Assembly (NCBI GenBank): GCA_050948865.1
Contig: JBMNEQ010000001.1
Location: 62,001 to 126,000, forward strand
Direction of reading: 5' to 3'
Origin: SKGN01 sp050948865
Lineage (GTDB): Bacteria > Bacillota_I > Bacilli_A > RF39 > UBA660
DNA length: 64,000 nt
Shown here: positions 14,267-22,607 of the stretch, one piece after another
Layout: each line of letters begins with the position of its first letter
Position numbering within the stretch: the first letter of the stretch is position 1
The notes under the pieces: model-generated
What the model was told of the DNA's origin: nothing
What the model saw: the letters and a program-made list of their open reading frames with translations, nothing else
Database searches by the model: none
Program-made: the position numbers and the translations under genes

Positions 14267-14803
14267 TTATGATGCTTTCTTTCCTTCTTTATGGCGAATA
14301 ACTTCACCTTTATAACGAATTCCTTTTCCTTTATATGGTTCTGGTTTTCTAACCTTCCTTATTTTAGCAGCAAATTCCCCAACTTCTTCTTTATTTATCC
14401 CTTTTATTATAATTTCTGTATTACTAATACTTTCTACTGTTAGAGAGTTTGGAATCTTAATTTCTAAAGGATGAGAAAAACCAGCATTAATTACTATTAC
14501 CTGATCTTTAACTTGAAACCGATATCCTACTCCAACTATTTCTAGTCCTTTAGAAAAACCAGTATAAACTCCATCAATCATATTTTTAATTAAAGAATTA
14601 ATAGTTCCATGAATGGCTTTTAATTGTTTTTGTTCTTCTTTTATTGTTACTGTTAAATTATTATCTTCTTTCTTCACAATTATTTCTTTAGGAAGATGAA
14701 GAGATAATTCTCCTTTTGGTCCTTTAACAATAACTTTATCTTGATTTAATAAAACCATAACTTGTTCTGGTATTATTAATGTTCTTTTTCCAATACGGCT
14801 CAT
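14267..14803 (-). CDS. rplF: 50S ribosomal protein L6
   Basis: 178 residues. Start at MSRIGKRTL (14803), where AAGGAGG is correctly spaced; the open frame extends ten codons upstream into rpsH. Two L6 repeats and the C-terminal KIRKVRKPEPYKGKGIRYKG motif that binds 23S rRNA near the factor site. Confidence 0.97.
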   Translation of the reverse strand: MSRIGKRTLIIPEQVMVLLNQDKVIVKGPKGELSLHLPKEIIVKKEDNNLTVTIKEEQKQLKAIHGTINSLIKNMIDGVYTGFSKGLEIVGVGYRFQVKDQVIVINAGFSHPLEIKIPNSLTVESISNTEIIIKGINKEEVGEFAAKIRKVRKPEPYKGKGIRYKGEVIRHKEGKKAS

Positions 14804-14826
14804 ATATGACACCTCCTTAATGTAAA

Positions 14827-15225
14827 CTACCAAATATAGGCTAAAACTTCGCCTCCAATATTTTCTTCACGAGCTTTTTTATCAGTCATAAGACCTTTTG
14901 ATGTAGATAAAATAGCGATCCCCAGCCCATTTAAAACAGTAGGTACTTCATTAGCTTTAGCATAAACTCTTAATCCTGGTTTAGAAATCCTTTTTAAACC
15001 AGTTATCACTTTCTCTTTCTTTTCTCCATACTTTAAAAGAAGAATTAATTTATCTTGAACATCATTCTTTTCTATTTTATAACTATTAATATAACCTTCA
15101 TTTTTTAAGATTTTAGCAATTTCTTGTTTTAATCTTGAATTTGGTATTTCTACTTCTTTATAGCGCATTTGATTAGCATTACGTATTCTTGTAAGCATAT
15201 CAGCAATTGGGTCATTAACTATCAT
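14827..15225 (-). CDS. rpsH: 30S ribosomal protein S8
   Basis: 132 residues beginning MIVNDPIADMLTRIRNANQ and ending GLMTDKKAREENIGGEVLAYIW, standard S8. In other bacteria it represses spc-operon translation. AGGAGG precedes the ATG. Confidence 0.97.
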   Translation of the reverse strand: MIVNDPIADMLTRIRNANQMRYKEVEIPNSRLKQEIAKILKNEGYINSYKIEKNDVQDKLILLLKYGEKKEKVITGLKRISKPGLRVYAKANEVPTVLNGLGIAILSTSKGLMTDKKAREENIGGEVLAYIW

Positions 15226-15244
15226 CTAAATCCTCCTCCCTAGA

Positions 15245-15430
15245 TTACCAACTAGATTTTTTAACGCCTGGTATTTGTCCTTTGTGAGCTAGTTCCCGAA
15301 AACAGATACGACATAATCTAAACTCTTGCATAACTCCACGTGATCGACCACAACGTTCACAGCGGTAATATTCTCTTACTTTAAATTTTTGAGGCTTTTT
15401 TGCCTTAACTATTAAACTTTTCTTTGCCAT
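15245..15430 (-). CDS. rpsZ: 30S ribosomal protein S14, zinc-binding type Z
   Basis: 61 residues with four zinc-ligand cysteines in CERCGRSRG and CRIC, the short type found as the primary S14 in Bacilli. C-terminus GQIPGVKKSSW is diagnostic. Between rplE and rpsH. Confidence 0.97.
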   Translation of the reverse strand: MAKKSLIVKAKKPQKFKVREYYRCERCGRSRGVMQEFRLCRICFRELAHKGQIPGVKKSSW

Positions 15431-15448
15431 AAAGTCCTCCTATCATAT

Positions 15449-15988
15449 TTATTTTCTAAAGGGAACACCAAGTTCACTTAATAATGAATGTGCTTCTTCA
15501 TCAGTTTTAGCTGTTGTTACAATGGAAATATCCATTCCCCTTTGTTTTAAAACATCATCATAAGTAATTTCTGGAAAAATATATTGTTCAGGTAAACCAA
15601 AATTATAATTACCTTGACCATCAAATGACTTTTTAGAAAGTCCCCTAAAATCACGAACCCGAGGTAAAATAATATTAATTATTTTATCTAAAAAGATATA
15701 CATACTATCTCCTCTTAAAGTTGTTTTACAACCAATTTTATTACCTTCTCTTAATTTAAATCCAGCGATTGATTTTTTAGCTGTTGTCACAATTGGTTTT
15801 TCCCCAGTTATTAATTCTAATTCTTTTAATGATGAATCTAACATTTTACTATTAGTGATGGCATCACCAACCCCAATATTAATTATTATTTTTTCTACTT
15901 TAGGAACCTCCATAACCGTTTTATAATTATGTTTTTCTTTTAAACGTGGTCTTATTTCTTTATTATATTTTTCTTTTAGACGGTTCAT
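15449..15988 (-). CDS. rplE: 50S ribosomal protein L5
   Basis: 179 residues; KVEKIIINIGVGDA, ITGEKPIVTTAKKSIAGFKLREG and PRVRDFRGLSKKSFDGQGNY are L5 signatures. Binds 5S rRNA in the central protuberance. Good ribosome site; 17-bp gap after rplX. Confidence 0.97.
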   Translation of the reverse strand: MNRLKEKYNKEIRPRLKEKHNYKTVMEVPKVEKIIINIGVGDAITNSKMLDSSLKELELITGEKPIVTTAKKSIAGFKLREGNKIGCKTTLRGDSMYIFLDKIINIILPRVRDFRGLSKKSFDGQGNYNFGLPEQYIFPEITYDDVLKQRGMDISIVTTAKTDEEAHSLLSELGVPFRK

Positions 15989-16005
15989 AGATATCCTCCT
16001 TCCAA

Positions 16006-16317
16006 TTAATCAATCTTTTCTTTTGATTTTTTAGCAATTCTAATTTTATTCCCTTGATTATCCTTTTCATAACCAACTCTTGTTCTTTTATTAGTTTTTT
16101 TATCAATTAACATTACATTGGAAATATGAAGAGGAGCTTCTAAATCAATAATACTACCACTTTCATTCTGGGCATCTGGCTTTAAGTGTTTTTTAATCAT
16201 ATTAATATTTTCGACTAATACTTTTTGTTTAGTTTTAAACACTTTTATCACTTTTCCACTATTCCCTTTATCTTTTCCAGCGATAACAATTACTTTATCT
16301 CCAGTTTTTATTTTCAT
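16006..16317 (-). CDS. rplX: 50S ribosomal protein L24
   Basis: 103 residues with an N-terminal KOW motif (KTGDKVIVIAGKDKGNSGKVIKV). An assembly-initiator protein of the large subunit. Normal position between rplN and rplE. Confidence 0.97.
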   Translation of the reverse strand: MKIKTGDKVIVIAGKDKGNSGKVIKVFKTKQKVLVENINMIKKHLKPDAQNESGSIIDLEAPLHISNVMLIDKKTNKRTRVGYEKDNQGNKIRIAKKSKEKID

Positions 16318-16334
16318 GTTTTCCTCCTTTTAGA

Positions 16335-16703
16335 CTACAAAACTTCAGTGGCTAAAGAAACAATTTTCATATAATTACGATCACGTAGTTCTCTAGCTAC
16401 TGGTCCTAATACTCTAGTTCCAACAGGACTCTTATCATCTTTAATAATAACACAAGCATTATCATCAAATCTGATTGAAGAGCCATCCTTTCTTCTTACG
16501 CCATATTTACTTCTTACAATAACGGCTTTTACAACCCGTCCTGCTTTAATATTTCCATAAGGTGTAGCCTTTTTTACTGTTCCAACAACGATATCTCCAA
16601 TATTTCCAAACTTTACTTTACTACCACCAAGAACCCGAATAACTAATAATTCACGTGCTCCAGAATTATCAGCTACTTTTAAACGACTTTCTTGTCCTAT
16701 CAT
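16335..16703 (-). CDS. rplN: 50S ribosomal protein L14
   Basis: 122 residues, the exact family length, MIGQESRLKVADNSGARELL through RDRNYMKIVSLATEVL. Lies at the subunit interface of the ribosome. Confidence 0.97.
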   Translation of the reverse strand: MIGQESRLKVADNSGARELLVIRVLGGSKVKFGNIGDIVVGTVKKATPYGNIKAGRVVKAVIVRSKYGVRRKDGSSIRFDDNACVIIKDDKSPVGTRVLGPVARELRDRNYMKIVSLATEVL

Positions 16704-16729
16704 TATTTATCCTCCCTTCAAGAATCAGA

Positions 16730-16990
16730 TTATAAGATTACTGCTTTTTCTACAATTCTCGTCACTTGATAATGCTTTTTTTTAGATAATGGTCTTGTTT
16801 CTTCAATAGCCACTAGATCTCCTTCTTTAGCGATATTATTTTCATCATGAACAAGATATCTTTTTGATGCTTTAACTCTTTTTTTATATAAAGAATGTCT
16901 TTGATAAGTATCCACTAAAACAACAATAGTTTTATCAGCTTTATCACTGACAACTTTTCCAATAACTTCTTGCTTTTTCTTTTCTTGCAT
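16730..16990 (-). CDS. rpsQ: 30S ribosomal protein S17
   Basis: 86 residues, OB-fold; GKVVSDKADKTIVVLVDTYQ and the AIEETRPLSKKKHYQVTRIVEKA C-terminus are typical. It follows rpmC with a 13-bp gap. Confidence 0.97.
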   Translation of the reverse strand: MQEKKKQEVIGKVVSDKADKTIVVLVDTYQRHSLYKKRVKASKRYLVHDENNIAKEGDLVAIEETRPLSKKKHYQVTRIVEKAVIL

Positions 16991-17003
16991 AAAGAATCCT
17001 CCT

Positions 17004-17201
17004 TTATTCTTGCTTTAATTCACGCTCACGAATAATTGTTTTCATTCTAGCAACAGTCTTTCTTAATTCTTTAATTCTTGAAGGCTTTTCTAAATTTCCA
17101 GTTGCTTGTTCAAAACGTAAATTAAATAATTCTTCTTTAAATTCTTTTATTTTATCTTCTATTTCTTTAGTGGTTAAATCTCTGATTTCCTTAACCTTCA
17201 T
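17004..17201 (-). CDS. rpmC: 50S ribosomal protein L29
   Basis: 65 residues from MKVKEIRDLTTKEIEDKIKE. The frame starts four codons earlier, but the GGTGGTGA site fits the ATG at 17201 and the family N-terminus. Two-helix protein at the polypeptide exit that contacts trigger factor and SRP. Overlaps the rplP stop. Confidence 0.95.
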   Translation of the reverse strand: MKVKEIRDLTTKEIEDKIKEFKEELFNLRFEQATGNLEKPSRIKELRKTVARMKTIIRERELKQE

Positions 17202-17622
17202 TTTGTTCACCACCTATTTCTTTTTTTATAAATTTACTTTTAATAGGTAATTTATGAGCCGCTAATCGTAAGGCTTCTCTAGCTGTTTTTTCTGATACTT
17301 CCCCAATTTCAAACATAATTTTACCTTTTTTAACAACTGCTACCCATTCTTCTGGTGCTCCTTTTCCTTTTCCCATCCTTGTTTCTAAAGGTTTTTTAGT
17401 TTTTGCTAAATGAGGGAAAATATTAATCCAAACTTTACCGCCTCTTTTCATATAACGAGTCATCGCTACACGGGCTGCTTCTATTTGTTTATCTGATATC
17501 CAAGCTCCTTCACTAGCTTGTAATCCATAATCACCAAAATGAAGTTCTAAATTACCTTTTGATGGACCCTCATACTTTATTCGATGAGGTTTACGATACT
17601 TTGTCTTTTTGGGCATTAACAT
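17191..17622 (-). CDS. rplP: 50S ribosomal protein L16
   Basis: 143 residues starting MLMPKKTKYRKPHR, like MLLPKRVKYRR of Bacillus L16, so the first ATG is taken. Conserved MTRYMKRGGKVWINIFPHLAKTKKPLE and RMGKGKGAPEEWVAVV. Organises the A-site region of 23S rRNA. Overlaps rpsC by 32 bp. Confidence 0.97.
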   Translation of the reverse strand: MLMPKKTKYRKPHRIKYEGPSKGNLELHFGDYGLQASEGAWISDKQIEAARVAMTRYMKRGGKVWINIFPHLAKTKKPLETRMGKGKGAPEEWVAVVKKGKIMFEIGEVSEKTAREALRLAAHKLPIKSKFIKKEIGGEQNEG

Positions 17623-18277
17623 GAGTTTTTCCCTCCTTTTTTTGTTTTGCAGGAAGAATCTCTCCTTTATAAATCCAAACTTTTACTCCGATTATTCCAA
17701 AGGTTGTATTCGCTTCACTAGTAGCATAATCAATATCTGCTCTTAAAGTATGAAGAGGAATCATTCCTTCTGTATAACCTTCAGTTCGAGCCATATCTGC
17801 TCCAGCTAAACGACCTGAGACAACTGTCTTAATACCTTTAGCTCCTGCTTTCATCGTATTTCTAATCGCTCTTTTTTGAGCAATTCGATAAGAAACCCTA
17901 TTTTCAATTTGGTAAGCAATATTATCAGCCACAATACTAGCCACTAACTCTGGCTTTTTAATATCAATAATAGAAACCTTAATATTTTCTTCTACTAATT
18001 TAGATAAGTCCTTTTTTAATTTTTCTATTTCTTTACCACCATGACCAATAATTATTCCCGGTTTAGCGGTATAAAGAGTAATTTCTGTGCTATTTCTTTT
18101 TCGTTCAATAATAATATCAGAAATTGAAGCATCCTTTAATTTACTTTTTAAATATTCACGAATCTTAATATCCCGACTTAGAAAAATAGCTAAATCCTTT
18201 TTTGGAGCATACCATTTCGCTTGCCAATCTTTATTTATTCCTACTCTTAGTCCAATTGGACTAACTTTTTGTCCCAT
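17591..18277 (-). CDS. rpsC: 30S ribosomal protein S3
   Basis: 228 residues with an N-terminal KH-type RNA-binding domain (PGIIIGHGGKEIEKLKKDL) and a C-terminal S3 domain ending in TTFGIIGVKVWIYKGEILP. Part of the mRNA entry helicase. The extra basic tail overlaps rplP. Confidence 0.97.
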   Translation of the reverse strand: MGQKVSPIGLRVGINKDWQAKWYAPKKDLAIFLSRDIKIREYLKSKLKDASISDIIIERKRNSTEITLYTAKPGIIIGHGGKEIEKLKKDLSKLVEENIKVSIIDIKKPELVASIVADNIAYQIENRVSYRIAQKRAIRNTMKAGAKGIKTVVSGRLAGADMARTEGYTEGMIPLHTLRADIDYATSEANTTFGIIGVKVWIYKGEILPAKQKKEGKTHVNAQKDKVS

Positions 18278-18293
18278 TAGTTTCCCTCCTTTA

Positions 18294-18629
18294 CTATTGT
18301 TTTAATGCTACAATCACTGTTATATGACAATAACGGTGATCATGACGATCAACATGACCTCTTGAGCCTGGTCTAATTCTTTTTAAGGTTTTTCCTTCAT
18401 CAACATAACACTTTTTTATATATAAATTATTTGAATCTAATTCTAAATTATTGACAGCATTAGAAATAGCTGAATTTAAAACCTTTAAAATTATTCCTGA
18501 AGCTTTTTGAGTTTGATTATTTAAAATAGCCCGAGCTTCTTCTATTTCTTTACCCCGAATTAAATCTATTACTAATCTTGCTTTATCCGCTGACATCCTT
18601 ACTTTTCTTGCTATTGCTTTTGCTTCCAT
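18294..18629 (-). CDS. rplV: 50S ribosomal protein L22
   Basis: 111 residues. ARKVRMSADKARLVIDLIRGK at the start and the beta-hairpin RIRPGSRGHVDRHDHRYCHITV that lines the exit tunnel. The tunnel hairpin is where macrolide-resistance changes occur in other species; nothing unusual is seen. Confidence 0.97.
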   Translation of the reverse strand: MEAKAIARKVRMSADKARLVIDLIRGKEIEEARAILNNQTQKASGIILKVLNSAISNAVNNLELDSNNLYIKKCYVDEGKTLKRIRPGSRGHVDRHDHRYCHITVIVALKQ

Positions 18630-18652
18630 AATAGTCCTCCTCCTAGAATATT

Positions 18653-18913
18653 CTAATGACTTCCATGTTTACCTAGTTTTCTGGTAAGGGCAAATTCCCC
18701 TAGTTTATGCCCAACCATATCTTCAGTTATATAAACAGGGATAAACTCTTTGCCATTATGAACGGCAAAAGTATGCCCAATAAATTCCGGAAAAATTGTG
18801 GAACGACGTGACCAAGTTTTAATAACTTCCTTTTTCTTGGTTTTATTTAATTCCTTTACCTTTTTTAATAAATGATCATCAATAAAGGGTCCTTTTTTTA
18901 AACTTCTAGCCAT
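18653..18913 (-). CDS. rpsS: 30S ribosomal protein S19
   Basis: 86 residues from MARSLKKGPFIDDHLLKK. The frame extends 13 codons upstream into rplB, but an AAGGATG ribosome site six bases before the ATG at 18913 and the family N-terminus fix the start. Head of the 30S subunit. Confidence 0.96.
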   Translation of the reverse strand: MARSLKKGPFIDDHLLKKVKELNKTKKKEVIKTWSRRSTIFPEFIGHTFAVHNGKEFIPVYITEDMVGHKLGEFALTRKLGKHGSH

Positions 18914-18929
18914 ATCTGACATCCTTTCT

Positions 18930-19760
18930 TTATTTATTGCGCTTCTTAACAATATATTTATTTGAATCTTTTTTCTTTTTACGAGTTTTATAACCTAAGG
19001 TTGGTTTTCCCCAAGGAGTCTTTGGTTGTGGTAATCCTATTGGAGCCTTACCTTCTCCCCCTCCATGAGGATGATCAACTGGATTCATCACTGAACCACG
19101 AACTGAAGGTCTTCTTCCCATTAAACGTCTTCTTCCTGCTTTTCCATAATTAATTAGTTCATGATCTACGTTTCCTACTGTACCAATAGTTGCTTTACAG
19201 GTTCCTAAGATCCGTCTTATTTCCCCACTTCTTATTTTAACTAAAACATATTTACCTTCACGACTAAGAATTTGAGCACTGCTTCCCGCTGAACGAGCAA
19301 TTTGCCCACCTTTTCCTGGTTTTAATTCAATATTATGAATAAAAGTTCCAATCGGAATATTTAAAAGTGGTAAAGCATTTCCTATTTTTATATCCACATT
19401 TTCACCACTGATAATTTCATTACCCACTTTTAAATCAGCTGGAGCTAAAATATAACGTTTTTCTCCATCTTTATAATTTATTAAAGCAATATTAGACGTT
19501 CTATTAGGATCATATTCAATAGAAGCTACTACCCCAGGAATATTGTCTTTATTTCGTTTAAAATCTATTATACGATATTTTCTTTTAACCCCACCACCAC
19601 GATGACGAACAGTAACTTTTCCTAAATTGTTTCGTCCGGCCTTTTTATTTAAGGTCACTACTAAACTCTTTTCTGGTGCTTTTTTAGAAAGATTATCTTT
19701 TCTTAAAGAAGTCATATTCCGTCTAGCATTAGTAGTTGGTTTATAAACTTTAACTGGCAT
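18930..19760 (-). CDS. rplB: 50S ribosomal protein L2
   Basis: 276 residues, the most conserved L protein near the peptidyl transferase centre. MNPVDHPHGGGEGKAPIG with the functional histidine is present, plus TVRHRGGGVKRKYRIIDFKR. Normal length and position. Confidence 0.98.
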   Translation of the reverse strand: MPVKVYKPTTNARRNMTSLRKDNLSKKAPEKSLVVTLNKKAGRNNLGKVTVRHRGGGVKRKYRIIDFKRNKDNIPGVVASIEYDPNRTSNIALINYKDGEKRYILAPADLKVGNEIISGENVDIKIGNALPLLNIPIGTFIHNIELKPGKGGQIARSAGSSAQILSREGKYVLVKIRSGEIRRILGTCKATIGTVGNVDHELINYGKAGRRRLMGRRPSVRGSVMNPVDHPHGGGEGKAPIGLPQPKTPWGKPTLGYKTRKKKKDSNKYIVKKRNK

Positions 19761-19772
19761 TTTTGCCCTCCT

Positions 19773-20045
19773 TTACATATCGATTTGATTTCCTTCAACT
19801 AAAGTAACAATCGCTTTTTTATACTTATTTGTTTTCCCCACATAACGACCAACTCTTTTAGTCTTTGGTTTCACATTAAGAACATTAATTTCTTTTACTT
19901 TAACAGCAAATCTTTTTTCAATAGCTTGTTTAATTTGAATTTTATTCGCTTTTTCTTCTACTTTAAAAATATATTTTCCTTGATTATTCTTTAATTCTGT
20001 TGCCTTTTCTGTAACTATAGGGCCTTTAATAATTTCTAAGATCAT
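19773..20045 (-). CDS. rplW: 50S ribosomal protein L23
   Basis: 90 residues from MILEIIKGPIVTEKATEL. The start at 20045 has a GGAGGTGC site nine bases upstream and overlaps the end of rplD by a few bases of its non-coding extension. L23 sits at the tunnel exit and docks trigger factor (tig, also in this window). Confidence 0.95.
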   Translation of the reverse strand: MILEIIKGPIVTEKATELKNNQGKYIFKVEEKANKIQIKQAIEKRFAVKVKEINVLNVKPKTKRVGRYVGKTNKYKKAIVTLVEGNQIDM

Positions 20046-20046
20046 T

Positions 20047-20670
20047 TTATAAAAGCACCTCCTCAATCTTCTTTAAAGATTCTTCAGTAATTAATAAATA
20101 ATGATAACTCATCACATCAAGAACATTAATTTCATGTGGCTCAATTACTTTTATATAATCTAAATTACGAGAACTTAAAATTAAATTTTCTTTTAAATCA
20201 TTAGTAACTATTAAAACTGACTTCTCTATCTTTAAAGCCTTTAAAATTTCTAAGATCCTTTTTGTTTTAGGGCTTTCTATTAAAAAATCATCTAAAACAA
20301 TTAATTCTTGATCAGTAACTTTTAAAGATAAAGCTGATTTTAAAGCTAAACGACGTTCTTTTTTATTCATTTTCTTACTATAACTTCTTGGTTGTGGTCC
20401 AAAAACAACTCCCCCACCAACCCAGATTGGAGAACGAATCGAACCATGTCTAGCTCTTCCGGTTCCTTTTTGACGCCATGGCTTTCGGCCTCCTCCTTGA
20501 ACTTCACCTCTTGTTTTAGTTTTACTAGTTCCTTGTCTTAAGGAAGCTTTAGCTAAAACCACAGCCTCATGTAATACTACTTTATTTGGTTCAATTCCCC
20601 AAATGTCAGCAGTTAAATCTATTTCTTTAATCTTTTCACCTGTTATATTTAAAAGTGCTATCTTCGGCAT
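20047..20670 (-). CDS. rplD: 50S ribosomal protein L4
   Basis: 207 residues from MPKIALLNITGEKIKEIDL (20670), with AAGGAGG well spaced; the open frame runs ten codons further up. The extended loop KTRGEVQGGGRKPWRQKGTGRARHG reaches the exit tunnel. In gamma-proteobacteria L4 autoregulates the S10 operon; no such leader is established here. Confidence 0.97.
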   Translation of the reverse strand: MPKIALLNITGEKIKEIDLTADIWGIEPNKVVLHEAVVLAKASLRQGTSKTKTRGEVQGGGRKPWRQKGTGRARHGSIRSPIWVGGGVVFGPQPRSYSKKMNKKERRLALKSALSLKVTDQELIVLDDFLIESPKTKRILEILKALKIEKSVLIVTNDLKENLILSSRNLDYIKVIEPHEINVLDVMSYHYLLITEESLKKIEEVLL

Positions 20671-20701
20671 CTTATTCCTCCTTATCACATAAAAATACAA
20701 T

Positions 20702-21427
20702 CTAACTTTCGCTAATCTCTTCTTTTACTTCTTCAATTATTTTTAATTCTTCGATTAGTGGTTGTTCATAAATATTTAACTCTTCACTACTCTTTTTAAC
20801 AAAAGGCTTTTTAAGAGCTTGCTTAATTAAAACCAATGATTTTCTAGGCCCAGGAATACTTCCTTTAATTAAAATAACATTATTTTGAAGATCAACCATT
20901 ACTACTTCTAAATTTTGAATTGTAACAGTTTCCCTTCCCATCTGACCAGGAAGTTTCTTTCCTTTAAAAACTCGTTTAGCTCTCATTGAACCCAAAGAAC
21001 CAACTCTTCGGTGAAACCTAGAACCATGAGTTTCTGGTCCTCTAGAAAAATTATATCTTTTAATTACCCCTTGAAATCCTTTTCCTTTAGAGGTTCCAAC
21101 AACATCAACATATTCCCCAACAGAAAAGATATCCACCTTTACTTCTTCGCCTACTTGATATTTAGTAACATCTACATCTTTTATTTCTCTTAAGAAACGC
21201 TTCGGTGTTGTCTTAGCTTTTTGCAAATGAATTCTTTCAGCCTTCTTACTTAACTTTTCTCTTTTATTTTCAAATGCTAATTGAATAGCATTATAACCAT
21301 CTTTTTCTTTAGTTTTTATTTGACTAACTATATTTGGCTCTGCTTGGATAACGGTAACAGGAATTAACTCTCCTGATTTAGTAAAAACTTGAGTCATCCC
21401 AACTTTCCGTCCTAAGATTCCTTTCAT
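20702..21427 (-). CDS. rplC: 50S ribosomal protein L3, with acidic C-terminal extension
   Basis: 241 residues, about 30 longer than the usual ~209. Core features: KGILGRKVGMTQVFTKSGELIPVTV, GTSKGKGFQGVIKRYNF and PETHGSRFHRRVGSLGSMRAKRVFKGKKLPGQMG. The extra C-terminus is rich in Glu and Ile (EELKIIEEVKEEISES). The stop codon is TAG. Confidence 0.97.
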   Translation of the reverse strand: MKGILGRKVGMTQVFTKSGELIPVTVIQAEPNIVSQIKTKEKDGYNAIQLAFENKREKLSKKAERIHLQKAKTTPKRFLREIKDVDVTKYQVGEEVKVDIFSVGEYVDVVGTSKGKGFQGVIKRYNFSRGPETHGSRFHRRVGSLGSMRAKRVFKGKKLPGQMGRETVTIQNLEVVMVDLQNNVILIKGSIPGPRKSLVLIKQALKKPFVKKSSEELNIYEQPLIEELKIIEEVKEEISES

Positions 21428-21444
21428 TAAACTTCCTCCTTGTT

Positions 21445-21750
21445 TTATAATTTAATTTCAATATCAACACCACTAGGAATATCTAAATGAGTTAAACCCT
21501 CAATAGTTTCCTTACTAGGATTATTAATATCAATAAGTCTTTTATGAGTGCGTCTTTCAAATTGTTCACGAGCATCTTTATACTTATGAACAGCTCTTAA
21601 AATTGTATATTTTTTTATTTCAGTAGGAAGTGGTATTGGACCACTTACTTCTCCACCAGTCTTTTTCACTGATTCTACAATTTTTAAAGCCGCTTTATCT
21701 AATGTTCGATGATCATATGCTTTTAATTTTATTCGGACTTTATTTTCCAT
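21445..21750 (-). CDS. rpsJ: 30S ribosomal protein S10
   Basis: 101 residues from MENKVRIKLKAYDHRTLDKAALKIVESVKKTG (21750), preceded by GGGAGGATATT. The frame runs 14 codons further upstream into the leader. First gene of the S10 operon; also the NusE antitermination partner. Confidence 0.97.
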   Translation of the reverse strand: MENKVRIKLKAYDHRTLDKAALKIVESVKKTGGEVSGPIPLPTEIKKYTILRAVHKYKDAREQFERRTHKRLIDINNPSKETIEGLTHLDIPSGVDIEIKL

Positions 21751-21795
21751 AATATCCTCCCTTCGCCTATATCTAGTATAGACATGCTCCATACA

Positions 21796-21872
21796 AATTA
21801 CCTGATAACCATTTTATATATATACAACTTAACCTGGCGTATCAGCAACCTTGCACATCACAGCAGTCAACA
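21796..21872 (-). promoter_or_regulatory. S10 operon mRNA leader, candidate structured region
   Basis: About 120 nt lie between the predicted transcription start (~21872) and rpsJ. The first half is clearly richer in G and C than its surroundings (GTGCAAGGTTGCTGATACGC on the minus strand). This resembles, from memory, a motif upstream of rpsJ in other Bacilli; I could not check this. It may be a ribosomal-protein or antitermination signal. Confidence 0.35.
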
Positions 21873-21878
21873 TAAATG

Positions 21879-21908
21879 ATTATATCAAAAACAGTATATG
21901 CAAATCAA
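21879..21908 (-). promoter_or_regulatory. Promoter of the S10-spc-alpha operon
   Basis: Minus strand: -35 TTGATT (21908-21903), 18-bp spacer, -10 TATAAT (21884-21879) with the extended TGA upstream (TGATATAAT). It is the only strong promoter seen upstream of rpsJ, and genes down to rplQ are close or overlapping, so it probably drives the whole 14-kb transcript. Confidence 0.75.
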
Positions 21909-21962
21909 GTAAAAACAGCACTTTTCTTAATTATTTTTTCTAAAAGTAAAAAAGAGGGTTAA

Positions 21963-22598
21963 TTATCTTGTTTTTCCCTCTTCTTTTTTCTCTTGTGCTT
22001 TTAATTCTACCAAACTAGCTAAACCATTATGATCAAAACTCATATCATATAAAACATCCTTTATTCGTTTATCCTGAAGAAAAGCTTTAAAATAAGTTTC
22101 ACCTAATGTTCTAGCTGCTTCAATATATAAAGAAGCTGCACCATACTGCCCTTGATTATAAATTTTATAAAGAGGACATTGTTCTATTACTTCTTTATTA
22201 GAAAGTTTACTTAAAGTATAATTTTTATCTTGAAATAACTCCTTAACTTCTGCAAGATATGGCTCTAAACTATGGCCTTTATTTATTAAAGTTTGAGCTA
22301 TTTGATAAAATCCCTTAAAAAAAGTTTCTTTATCAATTTGTTTTAAATATTTTATAATAGTAGTAGAACCACCTTTATTTATTCCAAAGTCTAATTGATT
22401 AATATCTCTTAAACTCCTTAAATAAACATAATCATCAGCGAAAACCTTTCGGCCATTCTTAATAACCGTCATTGTATTATCTTTCACTTGATTTACTACA
22501 TAAACACTATTTTTAGTAATATACATTCCTGGTTCAGCATTTCTTACTTGAATCTCGTCTGAATAGGGAGTTGTTCTAGCTTTTCCAATACCAAACAT
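21963..22598 (-). CDS. Hypothetical protein
   Basis: 211 residues, soluble, no signal peptide or membrane segment. Not recognised. The N-terminal ~60 residues (PYSDEIQVRNAEPGMYITKNSVYVVNQVKDNTMTVIKNGRKVF) look like a small beta domain; the rest is mainly helical with a charged tail. It starts 9 bp after the glucosaminidase gene stop, so the two are probably co-transcribed, which weakly suggests a cell-envelope context. Confidence 0.6.
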   Translation of the reverse strand: MFGIGKARTTPYSDEIQVRNAEPGMYITKNSVYVVNQVKDNTMTVIKNGRKVFADDYVYLRSLRDINQLDFGINKGGSTTIIKYLKQIDKETFFKGFYQIAQTLINKGHSLEPYLAEVKELFQDKNYTLSKLSNKEVIEQCPLYKIYNQGQYGAASLYIEAARTLGETYFKAFLQDKRIKDVLYDMSFDHNGLASLVELKAQEKKEEGKTR

Positions 22599-22607
22599 CT
22601 AACCACC

